Positions 22,375-29,203 of a stretch of 35,916 bases of DNA are shown here, one piece after another (position 1 is the first letter of the stretch; every line of letters starts with the position of its first letter). The position numbers and the translations under genes are program-made. This DNA is from a virus. The DNA lies in IMG/VR virus record IMGVR_UViG_3300007735_000673, positions 1 to 35,916 of that record; one strand, 5' to 3'. The notes under the pieces were generated by a model. It was not told the origin of the DNA. It ran no database searches and saw only the letters and a program-made list of their open reading frames with translations.

Positions 22375-23180
22375 AATAGCGCCCCCCTTAATGCTGTTTC
22401 AATGCGCACTCGGATGCTGTCCAGAACGCCTTGGAATTGACTGGCGTGTTCGGCCTCAATCGCGCCGTGCAATTCTGGGTCTGTGGCGGTGGCGGCGTAA
22501 ATCTCGTCCACCACTGGCGCGGGGTCTTGCACGTACGTGATACTGCCCCCACGGCGGCGCGGCTGATCTGCGGGCGTTACATCGCGCGCTGCGTCTGGGC
22601 CATAGTCTTGATGCTCCTCGGCCACGCCTAGGCCCATCAAGGCATCTGCGGCCCCGTCACGCACGGCCCAAGCGCGGGCGCGCATGGCAATCATGCGTTG
22701 CGGGTATTGCGTCCACGGGCCTGCCTTGCCAGCCAGCCCCGCGCGCTTTGCATCCGCAATGCTAAACGTGCGCACGATTTTCTTGCCCGTATCGCCCCGC
22801 GTCAGCGTGGCAACGGCGGTCATCTTGTCGCCTTCGCCTTCATAGTCAACATCAATGCTGTGGCCTGCGCGCAGCACAAGCGCGGGGATAGCATCGCCCC
22901 AGATCGTTGCGCGGCCATTGATAACGGCAATGCTCGCAAGCGCCTGCATTGGGGCTAGGCCAACTTCCATGCCGCGCACGATTGCAGCCATAACGGCGCG
23001 TTCGTTGTTCTGAAATGCCTTCGGGATCATATCGCCAGACCCCGCCAGCGCCTGCGATAGGCGGAAAGCCTCGTCAAGTGACTGTGGCACAAGTGCGGCA
23101 AGAACGCCGCCTGCTTTGATTGGCGGCTTGGGCGCGGCGGGCGCTTTGCCCTCGTTTTGGATTGCAACGGCGTTATTCAT
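22371..23180 (-). CDS. recT: RecT-like single-strand DNA annealing protein, 269 aa
   Basis: The segment AIVRGMEVGLAPMQALASIA followed by VINGRATIWGDAIPALVLRA is the core pattern of RecT family recombinases, which bind single-stranded ends made by the partner exonuclease and anneal them. The N-terminal ~30 residues are basic and disordered. It is directly downstream of a PD-(D/E)XK exonuclease (ATGA overlap), the usual RecE/RecT arrangement for phage recombination. The C-terminal ~80 residues are acidic and variable. Confidence 0.85.
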   Translation of the reverse strand: MNNAVAIQNEGKAPAAPKPPIKAGGVLAALVPQSLDEAFRLSQALAGSGDMIPKAFQNNERAVMAAIVRGMEVGLAPMQALASIAVINGRATIWGDAIPALVLRAGHSIDVDYEGEGDKMTAVATLTRGDTGKKIVRTFSIADAKRAGLAGKAGPWTQYPQRMIAMRARAWAVRDGAADALMGLGVAEEHQDYGPDAARDVTPADQPRRRGGSITYVQDPAPVVDEIYAATATDPELHGAIEAEHASQFQGVLDSIRVRIETALRGALL

Positions 23181-24142
23181 TCTGCGGCTCCTATAAAACC
23201 TTCGGGTGTCTGAAAATTGCGCGCGGCGGCGACTGTCGCGGGCGATGGTTTGCTGATCTGCGCGCGATACGTGCGGTCTTGCACCTTGGCGCGGTAGTAC
23301 GGGCTGGCCCCTATCTCAATCATCTGCGCGGGGTATCCATGCCAAACGCCACTGGCCAAGCAGTCGCGCCATGTCGCGCGGGCCTGCGCCAGCGCCTCGG
23401 ATGCGTCTTGGCCCCAGTCTTCGGAATGCCCTGCGCTGTCTAGGAGGCGGGCAACCGCTAATTCATGCGGCGCGGCTTTCTCTTGAAACGCAAAGATAAA
23501 GCCCCGATTTTCGCCCGTGGCCGCTTCCCATACTTGGCGATAGTGCGCGGCCTGCACGGCATACCCGTAATTCTCGCAAGCGCGGCGCACCGCATCGGGG
23601 CTGGCATCTTCGCAGGTCTTGTAATCATAGATCGGCAGGCGCGGGTCTGCGGGCACGTTGTCCAGCATCGCGCGGCACCAAATGCCATCAATCTGCGCAA
23701 CCGCGACAAGTTCAGATCGGGCAGGATCCAGCTTGATACCCATCGCCGCAAGCCTTGCGCGGGCGGTGTCAACCATCGCGCCTATCGCGTCCACTTCGTC
23801 CGCCTTTAGCGGCGTGTCGCCATTGGCGCGCACGGCATCGGCCCAAGCCTTTGCCTCTTTCGTGCTTGCCGCGCCGTTGCTTGCCAGCATTTCAGGCGGA
23901 TAGGCGAGGTATGCGCCGCCACGGCCCAAGATTGCGCTATGCGCTGCGCGGCCAATGTCAAACGTTTTGCGCTCTACAGGCTCCCAGTTCGGGTTGAGGC
24001 GCGGGGATGCTGTCCAAGCGTGCAGCGGGCTTTGGTTAAGCAGGATTTTCGCCAGCGATGATGAAAGCGACGGTTCTGGGCATGGGTCTGCATGGTATTC
24101 TTCGGCTGTCATGCGATACACGCCTGCGGTGGTGATTTTCAC
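23177..24142 (-). CDS. RecE-like PD-(D/E)XK exonuclease, 321 aa
   Basis: GVYRMTAEEYHADPCPEPSL followed by SSSLAKILLNQSPLHAW is the start of phage RecE-like/DUF3799-type exonucleases. GRAAHSAIL carries the conserved His. ELVAVAQIDGIWCRAMLDNV followed by LPIYDYKTCEDAS gives the D...DYK catalytic set. It should degrade one strand of DNA ends for annealing by the RecT-like protein. The GTG start at 24142 overlaps the stop of the small gene before it; the longer frame upstream is not protein-like. Confidence 0.85.
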   Translation of the reverse strand: MKITTAGVYRMTAEEYHADPCPEPSLSSSLAKILLNQSPLHAWTASPRLNPNWEPVERKTFDIGRAAHSAILGRGGAYLAYPPEMLASNGAASTKEAKAWADAVRANGDTPLKADEVDAIGAMVDTARARLAAMGIKLDPARSELVAVAQIDGIWCRAMLDNVPADPRLPIYDYKTCEDASPDAVRRACENYGYAVQAAHYRQVWEAATGENRGFIFAFQEKAAPHELAVARLLDSAGHSEDWGQDASEALAQARATWRDCLASGVWHGYPAQMIEIGASPYYRAKVQDRTYRAQISKPSPATVAAARNFQTPEGFIGAAE

Positions 24143-24240
24143 AGCAACACCCCCGCAATCTCTGGCATGTGCAGCATCGCCCAAAACGCTGCACACAGCG
24201 CGGCTAGGCCGATGGCGTCTGATAGGGCGCGGCGGATCAT
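24139..24240 (-). CDS. Small membrane peptide, 33 aa
   Basis: MIRRALSDAIGLAALCAAFW then AMLHMPEIAGVLL: a basic start followed by one hydrophobic helix. It is coupled by ATGA to the gene before it and by GTGA to the exonuclease. Too short for normal ORF detection. Function unknown. Confidence 0.6.
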   Translation of the reverse strand: MIRRALSDAIGLAALCAAFWAMLHMPEIAGVLL

Positions 24241-24560
24241 AGCCCTGCATCCCGTGCGATTTTCGCCAGATCAGAGCGGCAAGCCATATCAACCGCGCGA
24301 CTGGCCGCATTGGCAACGCCGTGCGCGTCACGTTCTGACCAAACCCCAAGCGCAATCATTTGCCCAAACACATCGGCCAGAACGGCGGCTGCGGTCGTTG
24401 GCGGTGTTGCGGGCAATAGCGCCGTGAGGGCTTGCTGCAATGCCGCGCCGCCTTCGAGCTGGGCCGCTACGGGGCGCAGATCGTTGGATTTGACAGTGCC
24501 AGCGCGAAGGCTTTCGGCCAGTGTCAGTTGTGGTTTACGGGTGAAAAGTTGCATGGCCAT
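24237..24560 (-). CDS. Hypothetical protein, 107 aa
   Basis: An Ala-rich helical protein (KPQLTLAESLRAGTVKSNDL, ALGVWSERDAHGVANAASRA). The start is the ATG at 24560, sharing one base with the preceding stop (TGATG); a second ATG two codons later is possible. No ribosome site is obvious, so coupling probably drives translation. No family is recognised. Confidence 0.7.
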   Translation of the reverse strand: MAMQLFTRKPQLTLAESLRAGTVKSNDLRPVAAQLEGGAALQQALTALLPATPPTTAAAVLADVFGQMIALGVWSERDAHGVANAASRAVDMACRSDLAKIARDAGL

Positions 24561-25030
24561 CACCACTGCGCCGTTTTGCGCTCTTGGCGGCGCACTGTTT
24601 CGGCGCGCTCCCAAGCAAAGACGCGCGACTTTCCAAAAGCAGCAACGCAAGTAGCGCGGGGCCAAATCTTGGCCTCGTCATATTCTGCGGATCGGTCAAC
24701 AATCATGCCGCCCAGATATACGCAACCATTTTCATCGTCGCTCCACGCAAACTGCGTAGGGCGCTCATCATTGGCCATCGGGTCGCCCTCAGCAAAGTAT
24801 GCGCCCAACTGATCTTCGCCATCCTCAATGCGGTAATTGCAAGCAAAGTAATTCGCAGCCACAACGCTTCTCAGCCGCGCGCCAGCCGCGTCTATCGCGG
24901 TGATCTGCGCTAACAGCCCAAACCCCGTGCGGCCCTCGCCCGCTGCGGTAACCTGTTTCACAATCGCGGCTGCAACGGCGGCGATTGTCGGTTCGGTGGT
25001 GCTGGCTTCGATTTGCGAAAAGGCGGTCAT
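24560..25030 (-). CDS. First gene of leftward early operon, hypothetical, 156 aa
   Basis: The start at 25030 follows GGGAGAGACAAG (good ribosome site). The protein begins MTAFSQIEASTTEPTIAAVA and has a mixed acidic body (EDGEDQLGAYFAEGDPMAND, CVYLGGMIVDRSAEYDEAKI). The first genes of phage early operons often carry host-takeover or anti-defence proteins, but nothing in the sequence shows such a function. It lies about 50 bases from the possible leftward promoter. Confidence 0.75.
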   Translation of the reverse strand: MTAFSQIEASTTEPTIAAVAAAIVKQVTAAGEGRTGFGLLAQITAIDAAGARLRSVVAANYFACNYRIEDGEDQLGAYFAEGDPMANDERPTQFAWSDDENGCVYLGGMIVDRSAEYDEAKIWPRATCVAAFGKSRVFAWERAETVRRQERKTAQW

Positions 25031-25078
25031 CTTGTCTCTCCCATACATCGGCGGCGGGTATCGCGGCCTGTTGGGGTA

Positions 25079-25107
25079 TGTATATGACAAGAAAATTGGC
25101 ATTGCAA
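25079..25107 (-). promoter_or_regulatory. Possible leftward early promoter
   Basis: On the - strand TTGCAA (25107-25102) and TATACA (25084-25079) are separated by exactly 17 bases. Each matches the sigma-70 hexamer at four of six positions. Transcription would begin near 25072, leaving a leader of about 40 bases before the first leftward gene. Operator-like copy 1 overlaps the -35 box and the spacer, so binding there would block it. Confidence 0.5.
25086..25104 (+). promoter_or_regulatory. Operator-like repeat, copy 1
   Basis: GACAAGAAAATTGGCATTG. It matches copy 2 at 17 of 19 positions and copy 3 at 17 of 19, and overlaps the possible leftward promoter. Probably a binding site of the Cro-like protein or of an unseen regulator. 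Confidence 0.65.
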
Positions 25108-25116
25108 CAACAAAAC

Positions 25117-25135
25117 GACAAGAAAATTAGCATTT
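25117..25135 (+). promoter_or_regulatory. Operator-like repeat, copy 2
   Basis: GACAAGAAAATTAGCATTT, beginning 31 bases after copy 1, close to three helical turns, so proteins bound to both would face the same side of the DNA. Confidence 0.65.
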
Positions 25136-25143
25136 TCAATCTT

Positions 25144-25162
25144 ATGCAATAATTTTCTTATC
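25144..25162 (-). promoter_or_regulatory. Partial inverted operator-like copy
   Basis: On the - strand this reads GATAAGAAAATTATTGCAT, sharing the GA-AAGAAAATT core with copies 1 and 2 but diverging afterwards. It may be a weaker site or a chance match in AT-rich DNA. Confidence 0.35.
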
Positions 25163-25190
25163 GCAACCACAAAGAATTGTCTTGCGCATT

Positions 25191-25209
25191 GTCAAGAAAC
25201 TTGGCATTG
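25191..25209 (+). promoter_or_regulatory. Operator-like repeat, copy 3
   Basis: GTCAAGAAACTTGGCATTG, eight bases before the Cro-like gene's start codon and therefore placed to control it. It lies 74 bases after copy 2. Confidence 0.6.
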
Positions 25210-25216
25210 TCGCCGC

Positions 25217-25447
25217 ATGACACACATCAATGACATCATTCGCACAGTCGGCCCGGAGCAAATCAAAGCGGTTTGTGATGTGGGCGACTCGTCCATTCGC
25301 GCGGCGCGCGCGGCGGGCCAGTTCCCTGCGAGCTGGTTTGATATGCTTGAGGTGGAATGCCGCGCAAAGGGACTTGAATGCCCGCGCGAATTGTTCGCCT
25401 TCAAGCGGCCCAATGCGCCGCAAGACCAACAGCAGGGGGCGGCATAA
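25217..25447 (+). CDS. Cro-like DNA-binding regulator, 76 aa
   Basis: A small protein with a helix-turn-helix: EQIKAVCDVGDSSIRAARAA at about residues 14-33, followed by GQFPASWFDMLEVECRAKG. The pattern of a short HTH then FPASWF is common in small Cro-type regulators of alphaproteobacterial phages. It is the first rightward early gene, next to the operator array, so autoregulation and control of the leftward operon are likely. No ribosome site is visible, so its mRNA may be leaderless or have a very short leader. It ends by TAATG overlap. Confidence 0.72.
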   Translation: MTHINDIIRTVGPEQIKAVCDVGDSSIRAARAAGQFPASWFDMLEVECRAKGLECPRELFAFKRPNAPQDQQQGAA

Positions 25448-25530
25448 TGTCGGCCCTTGCATCGCATATATCTCTTGGTGTTGCCCGCCCCGTATCACAG
25501 GCAATTCCCGCGTGTCGGTCTGAAAAATGA
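25447..25530 (+). CDS. Possible 27-residue peptide
   Basis: MSALASHISLGVARPVSQAI followed by PACRSEK. Its start overlaps the regulator's stop (TAATG) and its end overlaps the next start (ATGA). Coupling at both ends is the only support. Confidence 0.35.
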   Translation: MSALASHISLGVARPVSQAIPACRSEK

Positions 25531-25745
25531 CAGCCCTACCCGCCATGCGCAAAGCCGCAACCGCCAAGGGCGCAACGCCGCAAACCATCGTGCGCGCTGG
25601 GCAGATGGCGATTGTGGCGGCCAACGGCTGGGCTGGCCATTTGACCGCGTGGGCCGATGCGCGCGCGATTTATGACGCGCAGTTTGCGGACAAAAGTCCG
25701 AACGGAACCCCCGCGCTTGGGTCAATGCGTACTTCCTCCCTGTAA
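25527..25745 (+). CDS. Hypothetical small protein, 72 aa
   Basis: An Ala-rich protein (MRKAATAKGATPQTIVRAGQ, GHLTAWADARAIYDAQFADK) coupled to the preceding tiny ORF by ATGA. It ends three bases before a strong terminator, which marks the end of a short Cro-type transcript. No recognised domain. Confidence 0.5.
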   Translation: MTALPAMRKAATAKGATPQTIVRAGQMAIVAANGWAGHLTAWADARAIYDAQFADKSPNGTPALGSMRTSSL

Positions 25746-25747
25746 CT

Positions 25748-25777
25748 GCGGGCGGCTTTCGGGTCGCCCGCTTTTTT
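25748..25777 (+). terminator. Intrinsic terminator after the Cro-like mini-operon
   Basis: GCGGGCG (25748-25754) and CGCCCGC (25765-25771) form a perfect 7-pair stem with a 10-base loop, followed by TTTTTT (25772-25777). It sits between the regulator cluster and the helicase. Either a second promoter lies beyond it or transcription must read through, so it could be a control point. Confidence 0.85.
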
Positions 25778-25800
25778 CACCGAAATTTGAGAGGCTACCA

Positions 25801-27186
25801 ATGGGACTGCAAGATTATCGCGCGTTTATTGCAAAAAAAGCCCCAATGCATGAATCGCATGGGTTCAGCGCAAAGCAGATCAACTCCAATGCAAAAAAAC
25901 ACCAAGATGCAGTTTTGCAATTCTCCTTGGGAAAAGGCAAATCTGCTGCGTTTTTGGACACTGGCCTTGGCAAGTCATTCATTGAATTAGAGTTTGCCCG
26001 CCAATGCGCTGATGAAACTGGCAAACCATCATTAATCCTAACGCCCCTTGCTGTAGCTGGGCAGATGGTTCGAGAGGGGCAGAAATTTAACATAGACGCG
26101 CGTCAAATTCGGGATCAGTCCGAAGTGGGTGGCGGTGTTATGGTTGCCAATTATGAGCGCCTAGCCAAGCTTGACCCGTCTGCATTTGGCGCGGTGATCT
26201 TGGACGAAAGCAGCATCCTGAAAAGCTATGCCAGCAAGACGCGAGTGGCGTTGCAAGATGCCTTTTCCGATATTCCCTACAAGCTTGCGGCAACCGCCAC
26301 ACCGTCGCCAAACGATCATACAGAATTGGGCAACCATGCCGAGTTTCTAGGCGTTATGCGCCAGCAAGAAATGCTTTCCAAGTGGTTTATCAATGACACC
26401 GCTACAGCATCGCAGGAATGGCGCCTAAAAGGCCATGCGGTTGATGATTTTTGGGCCTTTGTCGCATCTTGGTCGCGGTGCGCAACCTTGCCGTCCGATT
26501 TGGGCGGCGATGATGATGGGTATATCTTGCCAAGCATTGATCGGCGCATTCATCAAGTCGCGGCGGATCGGATGCTAAATGTTGATCAGGGGATGCTTTT
26601 CCGCATTCCTGAATTGTCGGCAACGTCTTTCCATGAGGAAAAGCGTCTGACACTGCAAGAACGGTGCGAGTTGGCGGCCAAGTTGGCAAGCCACGATAAA
26701 CCTGTAACTGTATGGTGCGAAACAAATGACGAAAGCGCCTTGCTGGCTAAAATGGTTGACGGGGCAATTGAAGTCCACGGCGCGCTAGACCCAGACGAAA
26801 AAGAGCGCCGATTGCTTGGGTTTGCAGATGGCAAATACCGCGCAATCATCACAAAGCCCAAATTGGCGGGCTTTGGCGTTAATTGGCAGCATTGCGCCCA
26901 TGCCGTATTTGCCAGCATCAGCTTTTCTTACGAACAGCACTATCAAGCTGTCCGCAGATCGCACCGATTTGGGCAATCCGAAACTGTCAAGAATGACATT
27001 GTAATCGCAGACACCGAGGCTGCGATTTGGAATGTGATTAATGAAAAGTCACATAAGCATGACGAAATGAAGCGCCGCATGGCGGACGCTATGAGATCGG
27101 CGCAGATGCAAGCGGGGGTTAGGGTGAAATATGACCGCCCGCTTGATCTAGCGTTCCCGAATTGGTTGAAAACAGAGGGTCAATAA
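25801..27186 (+). CDS. SNF2-type DNA helicase/translocase, 461 aa
   Basis: Superfamily 2 motifs are clear: Walker A DTGLGKS (residues 53-59), motif II DESS (135-138), motif III TATPSPND, the GFGVNWQ motif, and motif VI QAVRRSHRFGQ (382-392). The last is characteristic of SNF2 proteins. The ribosome site GAGAGG lies six bases before the ATG at 25801. It is one base away from a DNA methyltransferase gene, a pairing seen in many phages, where the helicase probably moves along DNA in support of modification or replication. Its coding is visibly more AT-rich than that of the late genes. Confidence 0.9.
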   Translation: MGLQDYRAFIAKKAPMHESHGFSAKQINSNAKKHQDAVLQFSLGKGKSAAFLDTGLGKSFIELEFARQCADETGKPSLILTPLAVAGQMVREGQKFNIDARQIRDQSEVGGGVMVANYERLAKLDPSAFGAVILDESSILKSYASKTRVALQDAFSDIPYKLAATATPSPNDHTELGNHAEFLGVMRQQEMLSKWFINDTATASQEWRLKGHAVDDFWAFVASWSRCATLPSDLGGDDDGYILPSIDRRIHQVAADRMLNVDQGMLFRIPELSATSFHEEKRLTLQERCELAAKLASHDKPVTVWCETNDESALLAKMVDGAIEVHGALDPDEKERRLLGFADGKYRAIITKPKLAGFGVNWQHCAHAVFASISFSYEQHYQAVRRSHRFGQSETVKNDIVIADTEAAIWNVINEKSHKHDEMKRRMADAMRSAQMQAGVRVKYDRPLDLAFPNWLKTEGQ

Positions 27187-27187
27187 C

Positions 27188-28177
27188 ATGAAAGAACCAG
27201 AATATCAAGGTGCTGGCTGGGCGATACACAATTCAGACTGCATTGAAGGAATGTGGGCCATGCCGCCCGCGTCTGTCGATTGCTGCATATTCTCGCCGCC
27301 ATTTGGTGACTTGTTTGTTTATTCAGACAGCGACCGGGATTTAGGCAATGCTGGCACAGGCCAAGCGTTTATTAACCAATATGCCTATTTTTGCGAGGCG
27401 CTAACCCGCGTAATGAAGCCAGGTCGGATGGTCTGTGTTCATTGCACTGATCTGCCCGCGCGCAAAGGGCGTGATGGTTATATCGGCCTGCAAGATTTTT
27501 CTGGCGACTTGATCAAGGCCCATACAGACGCAGGGCTAATCTATCATGGCCGCGTCACGATCTGGAAAGACCCTGTAGTCGAAATGCAGCGCACAAAGGC
27601 GCTGGGCCTACTTTACAAGCAGATCCGCAAAGATAGCACTATGAACCGAGTTGGGATGCCCGACTATATGCTATTTTTTCGCGCCCAAGGCGAAAACCCA
27701 GATCGGGTTGAGCATTGCGCCCCGAATGATGCAAAAAACGGCGTTGCAATTGCAAAGGCATGGCTTGCTGAAATGCATCGCCACGGGCTTGCATCTGCCG
27801 TTCCAACGGATGATCAGATTGCTGCTATTTTGCCGCACGTGGAATTTGACGTTTACGATTGGCAAAAATTGGCAAGCCCTGTCTGGATGAACATTCAGCA
27901 AGGAAACGTTTTGAACCGCGTCAAAGGCGTGGGTGACGAGCGCCATGTTTGCCCGCTTCAATTAGATACAATCGAGAATTGCTTGCGACTTTACAGCAAG
28001 CCTTCAGACGTTATTCTTGACCCTTTTAACGGGATCGGATCGACGGGCTATCAGGCCGTTAAAATGTATCGCCGCTATATTGGTTTTGAATTGAAGCCTG
28101 AATATGCAAAGCAGGCCGATAAGAATTTGAAAGAGGCGGAATCGTCGGTCGGAAACCTGTTTGGGTATGCCGCATGA
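27188..28177 (+). CDS. N4-cytosine/N6-adenine DNA methyltransferase, 329 aa
   Basis: The catalytic motif SPPF lies at residues 36-39 and the AdoMet-binding motif DPFNGIGSTG at 278-287, the beta-class order. SPPF favours N4-cytosine, but adenine cannot be excluded. KPGRMVCVHCTDLPARKGRD is a further family segment. No restriction enzyme accompanies it. With the SNF2-type helicase immediately upstream, it probably modifies phage DNA to resist host restriction. The ribosome site is GAGGGT. It overlaps the next gene by ATGA. Confidence 0.9.
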   Translation: MKEPEYQGAGWAIHNSDCIEGMWAMPPASVDCCIFSPPFGDLFVYSDSDRDLGNAGTGQAFINQYAYFCEALTRVMKPGRMVCVHCTDLPARKGRDGYIGLQDFSGDLIKAHTDAGLIYHGRVTIWKDPVVEMQRTKALGLLYKQIRKDSTMNRVGMPDYMLFFRAQGENPDRVEHCAPNDAKNGVAIAKAWLAEMHRHGLASAVPTDDQIAAILPHVEFDVYDWQKLASPVWMNIQQGNVLNRVKGVGDERHVCPLQLDTIENCLRLYSKPSDVILDPFNGIGSTGYQAVKMYRRYIGFELKPEYAKQADKNLKEAESSVGNLFGYAA

Positions 28178-28527
28178 CTGAAATCATATTCCCTTGGCCC
28201 GACAAGGCGCTGTCGTCTAACGCGCGCGGCCATTGGCGCAAGAAGTCGGCTGCTGTCAAAGCGCAGCGCGAGGCGGCTTTTTGGCTGGCGAAAGAGGCCA
28301 AGGTCAAGCCAAACCCCGCCGCCATTTTGCTGATCGAATATTGCCCGCCAGATCTGCGCCGCCGTGATCTGCACAATATGCCCGCAAGCGTCAAAGGGCT
28401 GATCGACGGGATAGCAGAGGCAATGGGCTGCGATGACAACGGGTTTTGCGTCTATTTCCCGCCCATGTTTGGTGAGATGGTCAAAGGCGGCGCAATCAAG
28501 GTTCGCATCGGGGAGGCCATGCCGTGA
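28174..28527 (+). CDS. RusA-like Holliday junction resolvase, 117 aa
   Basis: The start (PWPDKALSSNARGHWRKKSA) and the segment PPDLRRRDLHNMPASVKGLI followed by DGIAEAMGCDDNGF match the RusA family of small dimeric resolvases that resolve branched DNA before packaging. In E. coli RusA the motif is RRDLDN with two catalytic Asp; here the second is His (RRDLHN). The later Asp pair (CDD) is present. The change could reduce or alter activity, or be a family variant. It is coupled to neighbours at both ends. Confidence 0.75.
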   Translation: MTEIIFPWPDKALSSNARGHWRKKSAAVKAQREAAFWLAKEAKVKPNPAAILLIEYCPPDLRRRDLHNMPASVKGLIDGIAEAMGCDDNGFCVYFPPMFGEMVKGGAIKVRIGEAMP

Positions 28528-28931
28528 ACGATATGCCGCGCCCTGTACATATCCTGCGCGCATTGGGCGCGATGGTTGATATTCACGCCGATTTTGATGC
28601 GGGTTTAACCAATGCCGAGATTGCGCGGAAATACAAAGTCCGCACCGAAACAATTCGGCGGCATCACGTCAAATATCGCGGCGATGGCAAGCGCCTGGTT
28701 GACGGGCCTTCAAAGGCGCAAATCGAACGTGAGGCCGAAGCCAAGCGTGACGCTGATCTGGCCGCAAGTGCGCGCCGTGCGGCGTTGCTGGCGACGATGG
28801 GCGAGATTGAAGCCCTGCGCGCGCTGCGCCAGTGGCCCGAATTTATGCTGACAAAGGACGGGCGGCATATCGTGACGATTGCCGCGATGAAAGCGGAATA
28901 TGACGCTGAAATTCAGAAAAGGAAGAAGTGA
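28524..28931 (+). CDS. Helix-turn-helix protein, 135 aa
   Basis: A GTG start at 28524 overlaps the previous stop, with GGGAGG seven bases upstream. The HTH NAEIARKYKVRTETIRRHHV near residues 31-50 resembles resolvase/transposase-type or regulator HTHs. The C-terminal half is a long charged helix (IEREAEAKRDADLAASARRA). It may be a regulator of the replication operon or of late genes; the sequence does not decide. Confidence 0.68.
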   Translation: MNDMPRPVHILRALGAMVDIHADFDAGLTNAEIARKYKVRTETIRRHHVKYRGDGKRLVDGPSKAQIEREAEAKRDADLAASARRAALLATMGEIEALRALRQWPEFMLTKDGRHIVTIAAMKAEYDAEIQKRKK

Positions 28932-29191
28932 TGGGCGCGAAAAAAGTCAACGAACTGGCGGTGAAAACGGGCAGCTACACCGACAATCAGGGCCAACAAA
29001 AGAACCGTTATGAGAATGTCGGATCGCTGATGAAAAACGACGATGGCAGCTTTTTTGTGTTGATCAAGCGCACATTCAACCCTGCTGGCGTGGCCGTTCA
29101 AGATGGCAAAGATCAAGTGCTGATTTCCGTTTTTGACCTCAAGGACAACAGCCAAAACGGCGGTCAATCTGGCGGCGGCTATTGGGCCTAA
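28931..29191 (+). CDS. Conserved-looking small protein, 86 aa
   Basis: The start is the ATG at 28931 (five bases after GGAAG); a GTG three bases earlier is possible. The order TGSYTDNQGQQKNRYENVGS, then LMKNDDGSFFVLIKRTFNP suggests a small beta protein of the kind seen in phage and plasmid early operons, perhaps OB-fold and nucleic-acid binding. The Gly/Gln tail (DNSQNGGQSGGGYWA) resembles the flexible tails of single-strand binding proteins. The role is a guess from composition and place before replication genes. Confidence 0.62.
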   Translation: MGAKKVNELAVKTGSYTDNQGQQKNRYENVGSLMKNDDGSFFVLIKRTFNPAGVAVQDGKDQVLISVFDLKDNSQNGGQSGGGYWA

Positions 29192-29203
29192 CGGGGGCGC
29201 GAA

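Noticed and set aside
24143-24355. Longer N-terminus for the RecE-like exonuclease starting at 24355
   Set aside because: The extra residues are unordered and overlap two small coupled genes; the GTG at 24142 begins the expected family N-terminus.
25142-25624. 160-codon - strand ORF over the Cro-like gene
   Set aside because: It would cover the operator region and run antisense to the coupled regulator cluster; no ribosome site.
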